Shown: positions 9,701 through 17,711 of the stretch, in pieces
Layout of the letters: each line of letters starts with the position of its first letter
Position numbering within the stretch: position 1 is the stretch's first letter
Assembly: GCF_900101475.1 (NCBI RefSeq)
Contig: NZ_FMZV01000023.1
Coordinates: forward strand, 1-63,240
Reading direction: 5' to 3'
DNA length: 63,240 bases
Source of the DNA: Ruegeria marina
GTDB taxonomy: Bacteria; Pseudomonadota; Alphaproteobacteria; Rhodobacterales; Rhodobacteraceae
Program-made: the position numbers and the translations under genes
The notes under the pieces: generated by a model
The model's input: the letters and a program-made list of their open reading frames with translations, nothing else
Told to the model about the DNA's origin: nothing
The model's database searches: none

Positions 9701-10205
9701 GCTGCTTGAGATTGAGGACGGCGCCCGGCGTCACCTCAGGCAGCGGTTGGGGCTCTTGGCCGTCGACGCTGCCCTCAGGAGCTATCGCGACACGCACCGC
9801 AGCGGTATGCTCGAACGCGCATCAGAAGCATTCCGTATCATGACGCGGAATCGCTATTCCGGCCTTGCCGCACAGCCGGATGACTCCCGAGAGGTATTGG
9901 TGGCGCTGGCGGCAGGGGGTGGTTCGAAACAGGCCGACCAACTCTCAGAAGGCACCCGGGCTCAACTCTACCTTGCCCTGCGCATTGCAGGCTACCATGA
10001 GTTTGCGCGCAACAACGGCCCAGTGCCGTTCATTGCCGATGACATCATGGAAAGTTTCGACGACGACCGCACAGCCGTGACCTTTGGTCTTCTGGCTGAG
10101 ATGAGCAAAACCGGCCAGGTGATCTACCTTACTCATCACGCGCATCTGCGCGACATCGCAAGGAATGCATGCCCATCTGTATGTATCCACGAATTACCCG
10201 AATAA
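6762..10205 (+). CDS. YhaN-like AAA family ATPase (SMC/Rad50-type)
   Basis: A 1147-residue ABC/SMC-type ATPase. The Walker A motif GANEAGKST is at about residues 37-45 and a split C-terminal half carries the signature-like QLSEGTRAQLYLALR, the Walker B region PFIADDIMESFDD and the switch His in IYLTHHAHL. Between them lie about 800 residues of Ala/Glu/Arg/Leu-rich coiled coil. This is the YhaN subgroup, the ATPase partner of the preceding phosphoesterase, and it follows three bases behind that gene's stop. The coiled coil has no obvious CXXC zinc hook, which distinguishes it from SbcC/Rad50. Confidence 0.86.
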   Translation: MRLNRLDLTRFGKFTDLSLSFPVPPPGDPDLHVIYGANEAGKSTLLEGWLDMLFQIPVRSRMDFIHPYPSMQLGAALQIDGRTHELLRVKKRDNSLLDASGGPLGEALLHGGLRGLDRSSYAAMFSLNRQTLGEGGESILASKGDLGELLFQASAGLTDLAAQLDELRAESEEFLNRTGRKGVLRDLGAEYEDLGRQIRELDTAAAEYARLSAERDRARNIWHQAREAAEAAQTDVIETDRQIAALPLVPRLDRLMAQIASYGALPEPPEGWLAELPEMDRAETAIATRLEAAKKAVAGLEAELNGLHPDEPLLDALEDIKAAELLKSAHDTAVEDLPKRRGELDAKTGAVNDCLSRLGQVGADPATLLPEARTLGRLRALIEQSSGVETACESANGELLVATDNLERAERRLREAGGSVSELGGLAGLVQNLRRDDPVGAHDRASTELEETEARLKSALLALSPWTGNKDDLANLTRPDHADLEQLGAEIAEADRAVDRAHDRLEQLKQAATQALARRDAIGTTAAVTLEEAAQMRARRESEWARHRADLTKETAERFEAAMRLDDQVTATLADQRAHAEKTAEAERALAEAQQQIDAAKVKAAEASELRGNLAKRLADIATKVSPALPVDINLSTFLAWLEKLDTAHDALIRRDDKARDLVRRAQGVTQARLDLSKALAQAGREIPEDMSLALALETAQFLLDQASRVEALSVSVAEARQNLTLRERNKLKADDARATWQKDWGAACADTWMADAPPTVGEMRAILEELDRLREHQGRIVELTHRITTMQSNRERFEQKVCDLAGRLDMATDLPTADLWRGITQRKRAAESREDQRANLSDRLVKATQALSKLEEEAAIHRNRTAEFSRHFGVASWAEARNALTRAGELSKQREAQRELTEDLCAGMRCDTVEEARAQLRELDADVLATRADSLRTDLKTLRTAQEEAQDAFRKAEEAVEAVGGDGAVARLEEQRQTLLLEIEDGARRHLRQRLGLLAVDAALRSYRDTHRSGMLERASEAFRIMTRNRYSGLAAQPDDSREVLVALAAGGGSKQADQLSEGTRAQLYLALRIAGYHEFARNNGPVPFIADDIMESFDDDRTAVTFGLLAEMSKTGQVIYLTHHAHLRDIARNACPSVCIHELPE

Positions 10206-10459
10206 TACCTCGGCAACGCTCAAGCGAGACCGCTGAAATGAAAGAGACCGAGGATGCCAGGCCGAAGTTCTTGATATGGGACGCAGTGCTCGGCCGAACT
10301 GCCCCTCGGCCAGATTTGCTGCTGTTTTGCGAGTAAGACGCGCTGGGGCTTCGCGGGCAGGCGCTACGGCTGCCGACGTCGGGAATTGTGTAGCAGGAAA
10401 CGCGAGATGGCAGCCCCAAAGCCGCTGAGCGTCTCTGGCGACATCTTCGAAAGGACCCG

Positions 10460-13400
10460 TCAACTCGCGTCGCGACTGGCTCGCCCGATCCTGAAATCGG
10501 CAAGGATCGCATAGAAGGACGGCAACACCAGCAGGACAAGCACTGTCGACGCCAGCAGGCCAAACACGACCGAGATGACCAGCGGTTTCAGCGTTTGCGC
10601 CTGGGTCGAGGTCTCGGCCAGAAGCGGCGCCATGCCCATGATCGTTGTCGAAACCGAAACCAGGATCGGGCGGAACCGGCTGCGCACCGCCTCTCCCGCG
10701 GCGCGAACGGCGTCCGCGCCCTCGGCCTGGCGCGCCTTGATCACCCCGACCAGCAGGATGGCGTTGTTGACCACGATTCCGGCCAGCGAGGCCGCACCGA
10801 CCAGCGACGGCATCGAGATGTTGTAGCCCATCGCCACATGGCCCCAGATCACGCCGAGAAAGGCCAGCGGGATGGTCAGCATCACGATCAAAGGCTCGAC
10901 ATAGCTGCGGAACTGGAACGACAGCACGACGTAGATGCCGACCAGCCCGATCAAAAACCCGCGCAGGATCGACACCACGGTTTCCGCCGAGTTGGCTGCC
11001 TGGCCGCCGATCTCGAAGCTGAGCCCGGGCGTCGCCATGGCGAGGTCGGGCAGGAAACCGGAGGCCAGCCGAGAAGTAATGGCATCGGCGTTGCCGACCC
11101 GTCCGTCGACATCGGCCTGGACGGTCAGCCGGCGAAGCCCGTCGAAATGGGTGATGCCACCCCAGCCGCGCGCTTCGGCAACCTCGGCCACGGTGTCCAG
11201 CGGCACCGTCGTTCCGTCCGCCAGCGCGAGGTGGAAATCCTCCAGGTCGGCGCGGGTATCGCGGTCGCTGTCTGCGAACACCACCTCGACCTCGCGCAGG
11301 ATGTCGCCGTGGCGCACATCGGCCAGTTCGGTGCCGAGAAAGGCGGCGCGTATCTGGTTGGCCACCTCGGCGGCGCTCAGCCCCAGCGCCTGTGCCCCGG
11401 TGCGAAGGGCCAGACGAAGTTCGGGCTTGCCCGGTCGCAGATCGAGCATGGCGTTGCGCACGCCGACATAGGTTTCCAGTTCGGCCAGCGTGGCGCGCCC
11501 CGCGGCATCGAGCGTGGCGAGGTCGGGATGCGACAGATGCAGTTCCACCGCGATGCCCTGCGGGCCAATGCCCGGTTCGGTCAGGATCAGCGCGGTGACG
11601 CCGGGCAGCACGCCGATTTCCCTGCGCCATGCGGCGATCAGGGTGTCGAGGTCTGTCGCGCGAATCTCGGCACCCAGCAGGTCTACTGACACGGTGGCGA
11701 CATGGGTTCCGGTCTCGCCGGCCGACAGGTTGCGGTTGAAGCGCGTGATCCGGCGCTGCACCAGATCCTGGCCGCCCGGCTGATCCGGGGCAAGCTGCGC
11801 GTTGACGCGTGACAGGGCGGCTTCGACCTGCGCCACCGCCGCCTCGGTCCGCGTCAGCGGCGTTCCCTGCGGCATCAGGATGCGCGCCTCGATCACGTCA
11901 CCGTCGATTTCGGGCATCGCCTCTCGTTTGACGATCCCGGCGCGCATAGCGCCGACGGTCAGGATCAGCGCCCCCAGCGCCAGGCCGGCCAACAGATACC
12001 GCCAGGCGATGGCGAGATCGGCCAGCCGCCCGATCCCTCGGTCGCGCACCAGATCAAAGCCCGCGTCGAAACGGCGGCGAAACGCCGACGGCTTTTTTCT
12101 GGCGTTCTTGAGGCCACTCTTCAAGTGATGCGGCAGGATCAGGAACGCCTCGACCAGGCTGGCCGCCAGCGCCGCCAGCAACACCACCGGCAGCACTTCC
12201 AGGACTGCGCCGAGGTCGCCGTTCAGGAACGACAGCGGTGTGAACACGGCTGCGGTCGTCAGGAACGAAGACAACACGCCCGGAGCCACCGCCGTGACCC
12301 CACGCACCACTGCATCCAGCGTCACCCCGTCAGCAGTCTCGACCGCGATGGACTCCGAGATCACGATGGAATCGTCCATCACGATCCCGATCGCCATCAG
12401 CAGCGCCACCAGTGTGATCATGTTCAGGCTGAGCCCGGTCAGCGCCATCCACACGAAGGCGCCAAGAAAGGCCACCGGCAGGCCCATAGCCACCCAGATT
12501 GCAAATCCGGGCCGGAAGAACAGGCTCATCACCGCAACAACCAGAACCAACCCAATCAGCCCGTTCTGCACCAGCATAGCCAGCCGGTCACGGATGATCG
12601 AGGTCACGTCCTGCACCACATCGACCTTCAAGGCGGCCGGCAGCCGCGCGGTTTCCGCCGCGACCACCTGCGTCATCGAGTCCAACGCCCGCAGCGCATC
12701 GGCATCCAGCGGCTTGCGCACCTCCAGCAGCACCGCGCGACGGCCGTCGACCAGAACCCGTTCCTCGGCCGGTTCGAAGCTCTCGGTGATCGACGCCACC
12801 TCGCCCAGCGTCAGTGTCGCGCCGTTCGCCAGGGTCAGAACCGGCACCGACGCCAGGTCCTGGATCGAACGCCGCTGTTCGGTCAGACGAATACGCAGGT
12901 CGGCGGCTTGGGTCTCCAGCGTGCCGGCCGGCAGGTCCAGGCTTTGCCCGGCGAGCGTTGCCGCCAGCCCTGCGGCGGTCAGGCCATGCTGGGCCAAAAC
13001 CTCGCGCGACGCGGTAATGCGGAATTGCGCGTCTCCCAGCCCCGAAACATCGACCCGCGCCACATCCGGCAGTGCCGCCAGCCGATCAGCCAGCCCTTCG
13101 GCGTAGATGTCGAGGTCACGCAGCGGCAGGTCACCGGAGACCGCTACCGACGCGACCAGGTCGGTGCGGTGCAATTCGAGCGTGATCGGCGGCTCGGCCA
13201 GATCCGGAAGGTTGTCGATCGCCGCCGCCTCGGTGCGCAGATCGTTGACAAAGCGCAGGGCATCGCCCCCTGTCGCCATGGTCGCCACCGCGCGGGCGCT
13301 GTTGTCGCGAGCCGTGCAGGTGAATTCCTTCAGCGACTCGACCGCCTGCACCGCATCCCACAGCGGCCGGCAGATCGCATCCTCGACATCCGCCGCCGTT

Positions 13401-13555
13401 GCGCCGCGATAGATCACGGTGATCTCGGCCTCGACCGGGCGGAAATCCGGAAAGGTCTCTCGATTGAGCGTCGGCAGGGCCATGACACCTGCCGCGACGA
13501 ACAGCACCAGCAGCAGATTGGCCGCGGTCGGGTGGGCAGCGAACCAGCGGATCAT
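10460..13555 (-). CDS. RND-family efflux transporter permease
   Basis: A 1031-residue inner-membrane pump of the AcrB/HAE superfamily. The N-terminal membrane helix (NLLLVLFVAAGVMALPTL) is followed by the large periplasmic porter loop. The second helical block contains GIVMDDSIVISES, where the family's proton-relay acidic residues lie. A second loop and a second helical block (residues about 850-1010, including GIVVNNAILLV) complete the duplicated fold. Its ATG overlaps the stop of the adaptor gene by four bases (ATGA), so they are translated together. A divergent TetR gene lies upstream of the pair. No outer-membrane factor gene is present in the window. The substrate is unknown. Confidence 0.9.
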   Translation of the reverse strand: MIRWFAAHPTAANLLLVLFVAAGVMALPTLNRETFPDFRPVEAEITVIYRGATAADVEDAICRPLWDAVQAVESLKEFTCTARDNSARAVATMATGGDALRFVNDLRTEAAAIDNLPDLAEPPITLELHRTDLVASVAVSGDLPLRDLDIYAEGLADRLAALPDVARVDVSGLGDAQFRITASREVLAQHGLTAAGLAATLAGQSLDLPAGTLETQAADLRIRLTEQRRSIQDLASVPVLTLANGATLTLGEVASITESFEPAEERVLVDGRRAVLLEVRKPLDADALRALDSMTQVVAAETARLPAALKVDVVQDVTSIIRDRLAMLVQNGLIGLVLVVAVMSLFFRPGFAIWVAMGLPVAFLGAFVWMALTGLSLNMITLVALLMAIGIVMDDSIVISESIAVETADGVTLDAVVRGVTAVAPGVLSSFLTTAAVFTPLSFLNGDLGAVLEVLPVVLLAALAASLVEAFLILPHHLKSGLKNARKKPSAFRRRFDAGFDLVRDRGIGRLADLAIAWRYLLAGLALGALILTVGAMRAGIVKREAMPEIDGDVIEARILMPQGTPLTRTEAAVAQVEAALSRVNAQLAPDQPGGQDLVQRRITRFNRNLSAGETGTHVATVSVDLLGAEIRATDLDTLIAAWRREIGVLPGVTALILTEPGIGPQGIAVELHLSHPDLATLDAAGRATLAELETYVGVRNAMLDLRPGKPELRLALRTGAQALGLSAAEVANQIRAAFLGTELADVRHGDILREVEVVFADSDRDTRADLEDFHLALADGTTVPLDTVAEVAEARGWGGITHFDGLRRLTVQADVDGRVGNADAITSRLASGFLPDLAMATPGLSFEIGGQAANSAETVVSILRGFLIGLVGIYVVLSFQFRSYVEPLIVMLTIPLAFLGVIWGHVAMGYNISMPSLVGAASLAGIVVNNAILLVGVIKARQAEGADAVRAAGEAVRSRFRPILVSVSTTIMGMAPLLAETSTQAQTLKPLVISVVFGLLASTVLVLLVLPSFYAILADFRIGRASRDAS

Positions 13556-14892
13556 TCCACGGCCTCCACCGGTCGCAGAACCATGCCCGGAATTGCCGGC
13601 GCGATGTCATCCGTCACCACCCTTGTTCCGGCGCTCAGCCCGTCAACGATTGCAGCGATACCGTCCTGGCGGAACGCCAGCGTGACCGGACGCAGGATGA
13701 GCCGGTCGGCCTCGTCGGCGATGTAGACCAGATCACCATGCAGGGCGCTTTCCGGGATGGTGACGACACCGGCAAGTGTGGCGCCGGTCAGGGTCACTTC
13801 CATCTGCATGTTCGGCACCAGGGGAACGCGGAACGGCGGCGCCGCGCCCTGATAGGGATCGGTCACCTCGACCACAACGGGAACGGTGCGCGCACGCGGG
13901 TCCAGAGCGCCTTCGATCCGCGTGACCTTTCCCTGCCAGACCTGGCTGGGGTCACCGATCAGCCGCAACTCGGCGTCGATGGGCCAGGTTACACCGGCCT
14001 GCAAGGCGGACAATACATCGGCGGTTACGGGCGCCCCGGACAACAGCCGCCGGAAACCCGGTATCGGGATCTGCGCCACCACTTCCACCCGGTCGATCGC
14101 GTCGCCGGCAAACAGCGGCTGGCCGATGGACATGAACTGGAACCGTTCGGCCTGAACCTGTGTCACGCGCAGGTCGTAAGGCACCGCGATCCTCGTGTTC
14201 TCCAGGTCGCGTCGCGCGCCTGCCAGCGCCGCCTCGGTCCGTGCCACCTGCGCGGTCAGCCTCATTTGCCGGGACGGGATCAACGCCAACGAATTTTCCA
14301 GTTCCGTCACCACCCGGCGGGCCGCCAGCACGCCGCGTTCGGTTTCGTCGGCCCGAGCCCGTGGGGCGGCGCCCTGGGCAACGAGGTCCCGGACCCTGGC
14401 CAGATCGCTGTCCAGCAGGGCCAGCCGCGCCCGTTCCAGCGCCAGCACCTTGCCAGTATTGGCAGCCTCGGCCTCGATCTGCGCCACTTCGGCGGCAAAG
14501 GCGGTCAGGTCGGCCTCGAACTGGGCGATGGCCAGGTCGTGGTCGGCGGGATCGAGCCGCAGCACCTCATCGCCGGCTGCGATCACCCGGCCGGGCTCGA
14601 GGTTGTCGTGCCGCCAGATTACCGTCCCGCGCACCTCGGCGATTGCCGTCCAGTGTTCGGCGGCGCGGACATTGCCCCAAGCGCGCACCGTTGGGCGGAT
14701 ATCCCGGACCTGCGCCCTTTGCACGTGCACGGCCTGACCGGGCGCTTCGGCGGGAACCTGGGCCGGGCCGGAGGCCTGCGAGATAAACCAGGCCGCGGCT
14801 GCGGCGCCGATCGCCAGGGGCGGCAGCATCCAGAGAAGAGTGAAACGTCCCAAGGCGGCTCCTTCTCGTGCCTCGGTCGTCGCAAGCGGCAA
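13552..14892 (-). CDS. RND efflux periplasmic adaptor (membrane fusion protein)
   Basis: A 446-residue HlyD/AcrA-type adaptor. It has one N-terminal membrane segment (LLWMLPPLAIGAAAAAWFI), a lipoyl half-motif (GTVIWRHDNLEPGRVIAAGD, then EVLRL), a roughly 120-residue coiled-coil hairpin, and beta-barrel and membrane-proximal domains. It would bridge the permease to an outer-membrane channel. The chosen start is TTG at 14892, because the membrane segment begins about 20 residues later; a start nearer the segment is possible. It is the first gene of the operon and faces the TetR regulator across an operator-like palindrome. Confidence 0.87.
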   Translation of the reverse strand: MPLATTEAREGAALGRFTLLWMLPPLAIGAAAAAWFISQASGPAQVPAEAPGQAVHVQRAQVRDIRPTVRAWGNVRAAEHWTAIAEVRGTVIWRHDNLEPGRVIAAGDEVLRLDPADHDLAIAQFEADLTAFAAEVAQIEAEAANTGKVLALERARLALLDSDLARVRDLVAQGAAPRARADETERGVLAARRVVTELENSLALIPSRQMRLTAQVARTEAALAGARRDLENTRIAVPYDLRVTQVQAERFQFMSIGQPLFAGDAIDRVEVVAQIPIPGFRRLLSGAPVTADVLSALQAGVTWPIDAELRLIGDPSQVWQGKVTRIEGALDPRARTVPVVVEVTDPYQGAAPPFRVPLVPNMQMEVTLTGATLAGVVTIPESALHGDLVYIADEADRLILRPVTLAFRQDGIAAIVDGLSAGTRVVTDDIAPAIPGMVLRPVEAVE

Positions 14893-14931
14893 CTTTCGAA
14901 AACCGGTTGATCTTTGTGGGGGTTCCGTTTA

Positions 14932-14951
14932 GTTAGTTATTACTCACTAAC
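14932..14951. promoter_or_regulatory. probable TetR operator between efflux operon and its regulator
   Basis: GTTAGT (14932-14937) and ACTAAC (14946-14951) form an inverted repeat around an 8-base AT-rich spacer. The TTAGT...ACTAA core resembles operators of AcrR/NalC-type TetR repressors. It lies 13 bases before the regulator start and about 40 bases before the adaptor start, so one bound dimer could block both divergent promoters. Confidence 0.6.
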
Positions 14952-14964
14952 AAGCAGCACGTCA

Positions 14965-15588
14965 ATGGCCCGTCGAAGAACCGCAGAAGACCGCAAGTTG
15001 CAGATCGTCGAAGCGATGCTTCGACTCGCCGACGAGGTCGGCCCCGACCGCATCACCACCAGCGACGTGGCCAGGGCCGTGGGCCTGACCCAGCCAGGCA
15101 TCTTCCGTCATTTCCCGACCAAACAGGCGCTGTGGCTGGCCGTGGCGGAAACCGTGGCGACACGTCTGACCGCTGCATGGGACAGCGCGGTCGCCGGGGT
15201 GGAAACGCCGGAGAAGAGGCTTCGCGCGCTGGTTCTGGCCCAGTTGCGCCGGATCGAGCTCTGTCCGGCATTGCCGAGCATATTGTTCTCACGCGAGATG
15301 CAGGTCGAGAATGCCGAACTTCGCGCGGCGTTCCGCGACTTGCTGGCGTGTTTCCAGGGCCGGCTGGTCGCCGAGTTGCGTACCATGAAGTCGGGCGGAA
15401 CCATTCCGCCCTCGCTGGCCGCCGAAGACGCCGCCGTGTTCCTCACCTCGCTGGTTCAGGGACTGGCAATCCGCTGGATGCTGGGCAACCGGTCCTTTCA
15501 CCTCGTCGAAGAAGGCGGCCGCCTGTTCGACACTCAAATCGCCATGATGCGGCGCACACCAGGGGGAGCCTGCAGTGACCAACCCTGA
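14965..15588 (+). CDS. TetR-family transcriptional regulator
   Basis: A 207-residue regulator with an N-terminal TetR helix-turn-helix: RRTAEDRKLQIVEAML, then ITTSDVARAVGLTQPGIFRH and FPTKQALW. The C-terminal ligand domain is divergent, as usual. The start at 14965 is chosen because the preceding in-frame codons run through the operator palindrome and the family begins just before the RR. It is divergent from the RND adaptor gene and most likely represses that operon until a pump substrate binds. Its stop overlaps the next gene by 14 bases. Confidence 0.87.
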   Translation: MARRRTAEDRKLQIVEAMLRLADEVGPDRITTSDVARAVGLTQPGIFRHFPTKQALWLAVAETVATRLTAAWDSAVAGVETPEKRLRALVLAQLRRIELCPALPSILFSREMQVENAELRAAFRDLLACFQGRLVAELRTMKSGGTIPPSLAAEDAAVFLTSLVQGLAIRWMLGNRSFHLVEEGGRLFDTQIAMMRRTPGGACSDQP

Positions 15589-15964
15589 AACCACGATTTC
15601 TCTGCGCGTTGCCGGCGGCTTCGCCGTTGTCTTCGGCGCGCTCACCATCGTTTCCAGCGGACGCGCCCTGTTCGGCAACGCCGACATGGGGGCGGTCGTG
15701 CCCTTCGTGCTTTGGTTCAACTTCTTGGCCGGGTTTGCCTATGTCATCGCCGGTATCGGCCTGTGGCGCGGGCGCCGTTGGGCGGTGCGCCTGTCACTGC
15801 TCGTGTTCCTGGCAACCGCAATCGTGTTTGCCCTGTTCGGTCTTCATGTCTTGCGCGGCGGAGTCTACGAGGCCCGGACGGTCGGCGCGATGACCCTGCG
15901 CTGCACGGTCTGGGCTATCATCGCGTGGGTGGCGGCCAGGCACAGGCCGACGGACCCGGCGTGA
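15575..15964 (+). CDS. small membrane protein, four predicted helices, unknown function
   Basis: A 129-residue protein starting with GTG at 15575, behind a clear GGGGGAG ribosome-binding site. It has four hydrophobic segments: VAGGFAVVFGALTIVSSG, VPFVLWFNFLAGFAYVIAGI, LSLLVFLATAIVFALFGL and LRCTVWAIIAWVAA. The start lies inside the TetR gene, so the two are translationally coupled, which hints at a role in the same efflux or envelope response. I do not recognise a named family. Confidence 0.75.
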   Translation: MTNPETTISLRVAGGFAVVFGALTIVSSGRALFGNADMGAVVPFVLWFNFLAGFAYVIAGIGLWRGRRWAVRLSLLVFLATAIVFALFGLHVLRGGVYEARTVGAMTLRCTVWAIIAWVAARHRPTDPA

Positions 15965-16066
15965 AACCCCATGAAGCAACGCCCTTCCCACGTCTCAACG
16001 TGTCGGGTTCGGGCAGATAACTCGGAAGGAAACGTCCCACGACCCAGTCGTTGGCCCAGTTTGTGT

Positions 16067-16411
16067 TCAATCGTCCTTGAACACGCCGCGATCGGCGGCC
16101 CGATGGCAGGCGATGCAGTTCGAGACCGACCCGGCCCTTTCAACTGACCGGACGAAACTTCCTTGTCGTGCGCGTGCCGGAACCACGGCATGTCCGAGAT
16201 CCGCAGCGGCGCATCGGTGAAGGCGACACCGGGCAAGAGTCCCGCCCCCCGTCCGCGGCATCCGCCGCGTTCTGCTCCGGATAAGCCTCAATCTCGGCGC
16301 ACCCGGCGGTGGCCGTGTAATGCAGCATGCTTCGGCAGGGAACAGGTTCGGTGGCACCCTTGCGCCAGCGTCCGATCCGAGCCGGATCTGCGTTTTGCGT
16401 TGCAAATCCAA
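16067..16411 (-). pseudogene. decayed dihaem cytochrome c
   Basis: Pieces of one protein are spread over frames on the minus strand: VPPNLFPAEA, then IEAYPEQNAAD, then VAFTDAPLRISDMPWFRHAH, and in another frame VSNCIACHRAADRGVFKDD at the end. The last contains an intact CXXCH haem motif. The order of a PP.LLPA region, a WF..EH helix and a terminal CxACH..A..G.FD matches small periplasmic dihaem cytochromes (DHC type). At least two frameshifts and the loss of the first CXXCH mean it cannot make a working cytochrome. The 297 bp from 16412 to 16708 hold no recognisable gene. Confidence 0.52.
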
Positions 16412-16708
16412 ATCAGCCGGTAAACAGCCGGTCGCCCTTTTTCTCGCTTCCGGCCGGCCCCGCTGCGCTCACCCGCGCGGGGCTCCGGGCCGCCCTGTCC
16501 AAGGTCGGCGCGCGGAACAAACCTGTCCGGTTCTCCGAGAGCCCTGGGAATGCCCCTGATTATCCATTTTATCCCGATACAGAGCTTCCAGGGATACCGA
16601 CCGGCCGTTTCAACGCAGGGGCAGCGCCTGGAATTCCATCGTTCAAGCCTTCAAGAGCATTTCGATCTGGCTCGGCCGAAAGGGTCAGGGAGTCGCGGGG
16701 CGGTCCTG

Positions 16709-17617
16709 TCAGGGTTCGCTTGTGAAATTCCTGCGCAGGCTGCGTGTCAGGGTGGTTGCATTCGCAAAACCGCAACGCAACGCGATCTGGTCTGGCGCAA
16801 GGTCGCTGTAGCGACGCAGTTCACGGGCGCGCGCCAGACGAAGAAGAAGGTAGTACCGACCCGGAGTCATCTGCAATTCCGTCCAGAACAGACGGCGCAA
16901 GGACCGTTCCGATATATGGGCCTGTCGCGCCAGATCCGGGATCGGCCACGGTGCTTCGAGCGTCTCGGACATGAGAACGACAACCTGTTTGAGTTTTGGC
17001 GACACCGATTGTGATAACGCCTGATCTGGATAGGAGGCGCCGTGCCGCCTGGCATTGTCATGCAGGAACATCGCGCCCGCATCGAAGGCGACCGAAGCAC
17101 CGAACCGGTCCCGGATGAAGTGCAACATCAGATCCAGGGCGGCCGCCGCGCTGCCGCACGTCCAGAACCGGCCATCCTGAACGTGGCGATCGGGGCGGAC
17201 CTGGGTTCCGGGGAACTCCTCGGCGAACTCTTCAAGCAATTGCCAGTGCAACGTGGCCTTTCGACCGTCCAGGAAACCGCCGCGCGCCAGTACCCAGGCA
17301 CCGGTATCCGCGGCAATCACGGTTGCCCCCTGCATCAACCGCCGAAGGCTGCGCGCGGGCGTCGCCTCTTGCCTGCGAAAGGCGTCGCCGCCGATGAGGA
17401 GGACCAGATCGGAGCCGGGCGCTTCCGCTATCGGCATTTCCGGAGAAATGCTCAGTCCACTGGAACTGGTCACGGCACGGTCGCCATCGGTCAGAATGCT
17501 CCAGCGTATGTCCGCGCCGGTTTGATCGCGGACCACCCGCAACGGCTCGAGCAGACAAGCGAGCACCATGTTGGAAAAGGCATCGCACAGGAAAACAGAG
17601 ACATTGATGGAACTCAT
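16709..17617 (-). CDS. GlxA-family transcriptional regulator (DJ-1/PfpI + AraC HTH)
   Basis: A 302-residue regulator. Residues 1-165 form a DJ-1/PfpI-like sensor domain (VSVFLCDAFSNMVLACLLEP, DLVLLIGGDAF, IAADTGAWVLARGG). The catalytic Cys of the enzyme family is replaced at ADTGAW, as in many regulators. The C-terminal 100 residues are a double AraC helix-turn-helix (IPDLARQAHISERSLRRLF, PDQIALRCGFANATTLTRSL). Relatives regulate uptake and catabolism of quaternary amines and amino-acid derivatives. It is divergent from the fused CoA-transferase gene 94 bp away and is the obvious candidate to control it. Confidence 0.85.
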   Translation of the reverse strand: MSSINVSVFLCDAFSNMVLACLLEPLRVVRDQTGADIRWSILTDGDRAVTSSSGLSISPEMPIAEAPGSDLVLLIGGDAFRRQEATPARSLRRLMQGATVIAADTGAWVLARGGFLDGRKATLHWQLLEEFAEEFPGTQVRPDRHVQDGRFWTCGSAAAALDLMLHFIRDRFGASVAFDAGAMFLHDNARRHGASYPDQALSQSVSPKLKQVVVLMSETLEAPWPIPDLARQAHISERSLRRLFWTELQMTPGRYYLLLRLARARELRRYSDLAPDQIALRCGFANATTLTRSLRRNFTSEP

Positions 17618-17711
17618 TGGCAGGATTGATCCGAAATTTGGCAGAATGAGTATGAGCGATGCCCGGACAAGTTTCTAGAGTGGTGGGAGTTTTCAGCCAG
17701 AGCAGGATCAG

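Noticed and set aside
5514-10205. Phosphoesterase/ATPase pair as a new phage-defence system
   Set aside because: Motifs and order match the common YhaO/YhaN repair pair and no extra effector gene is attached.
10194-11630. 478-codon minus-strand frame at the end of the RND permease
   Set aside because: It is a frame-shifted shadow of the permease gene on the same strand, with Arg/Gly-rich low-complexity translation and no motifs.
12125-13726. 533-codon plus-strand frame over the efflux genes
   Set aside because: Composition is His/Gln/Arg-rich shadow sequence; the opposite strand encodes a complete RND permease.
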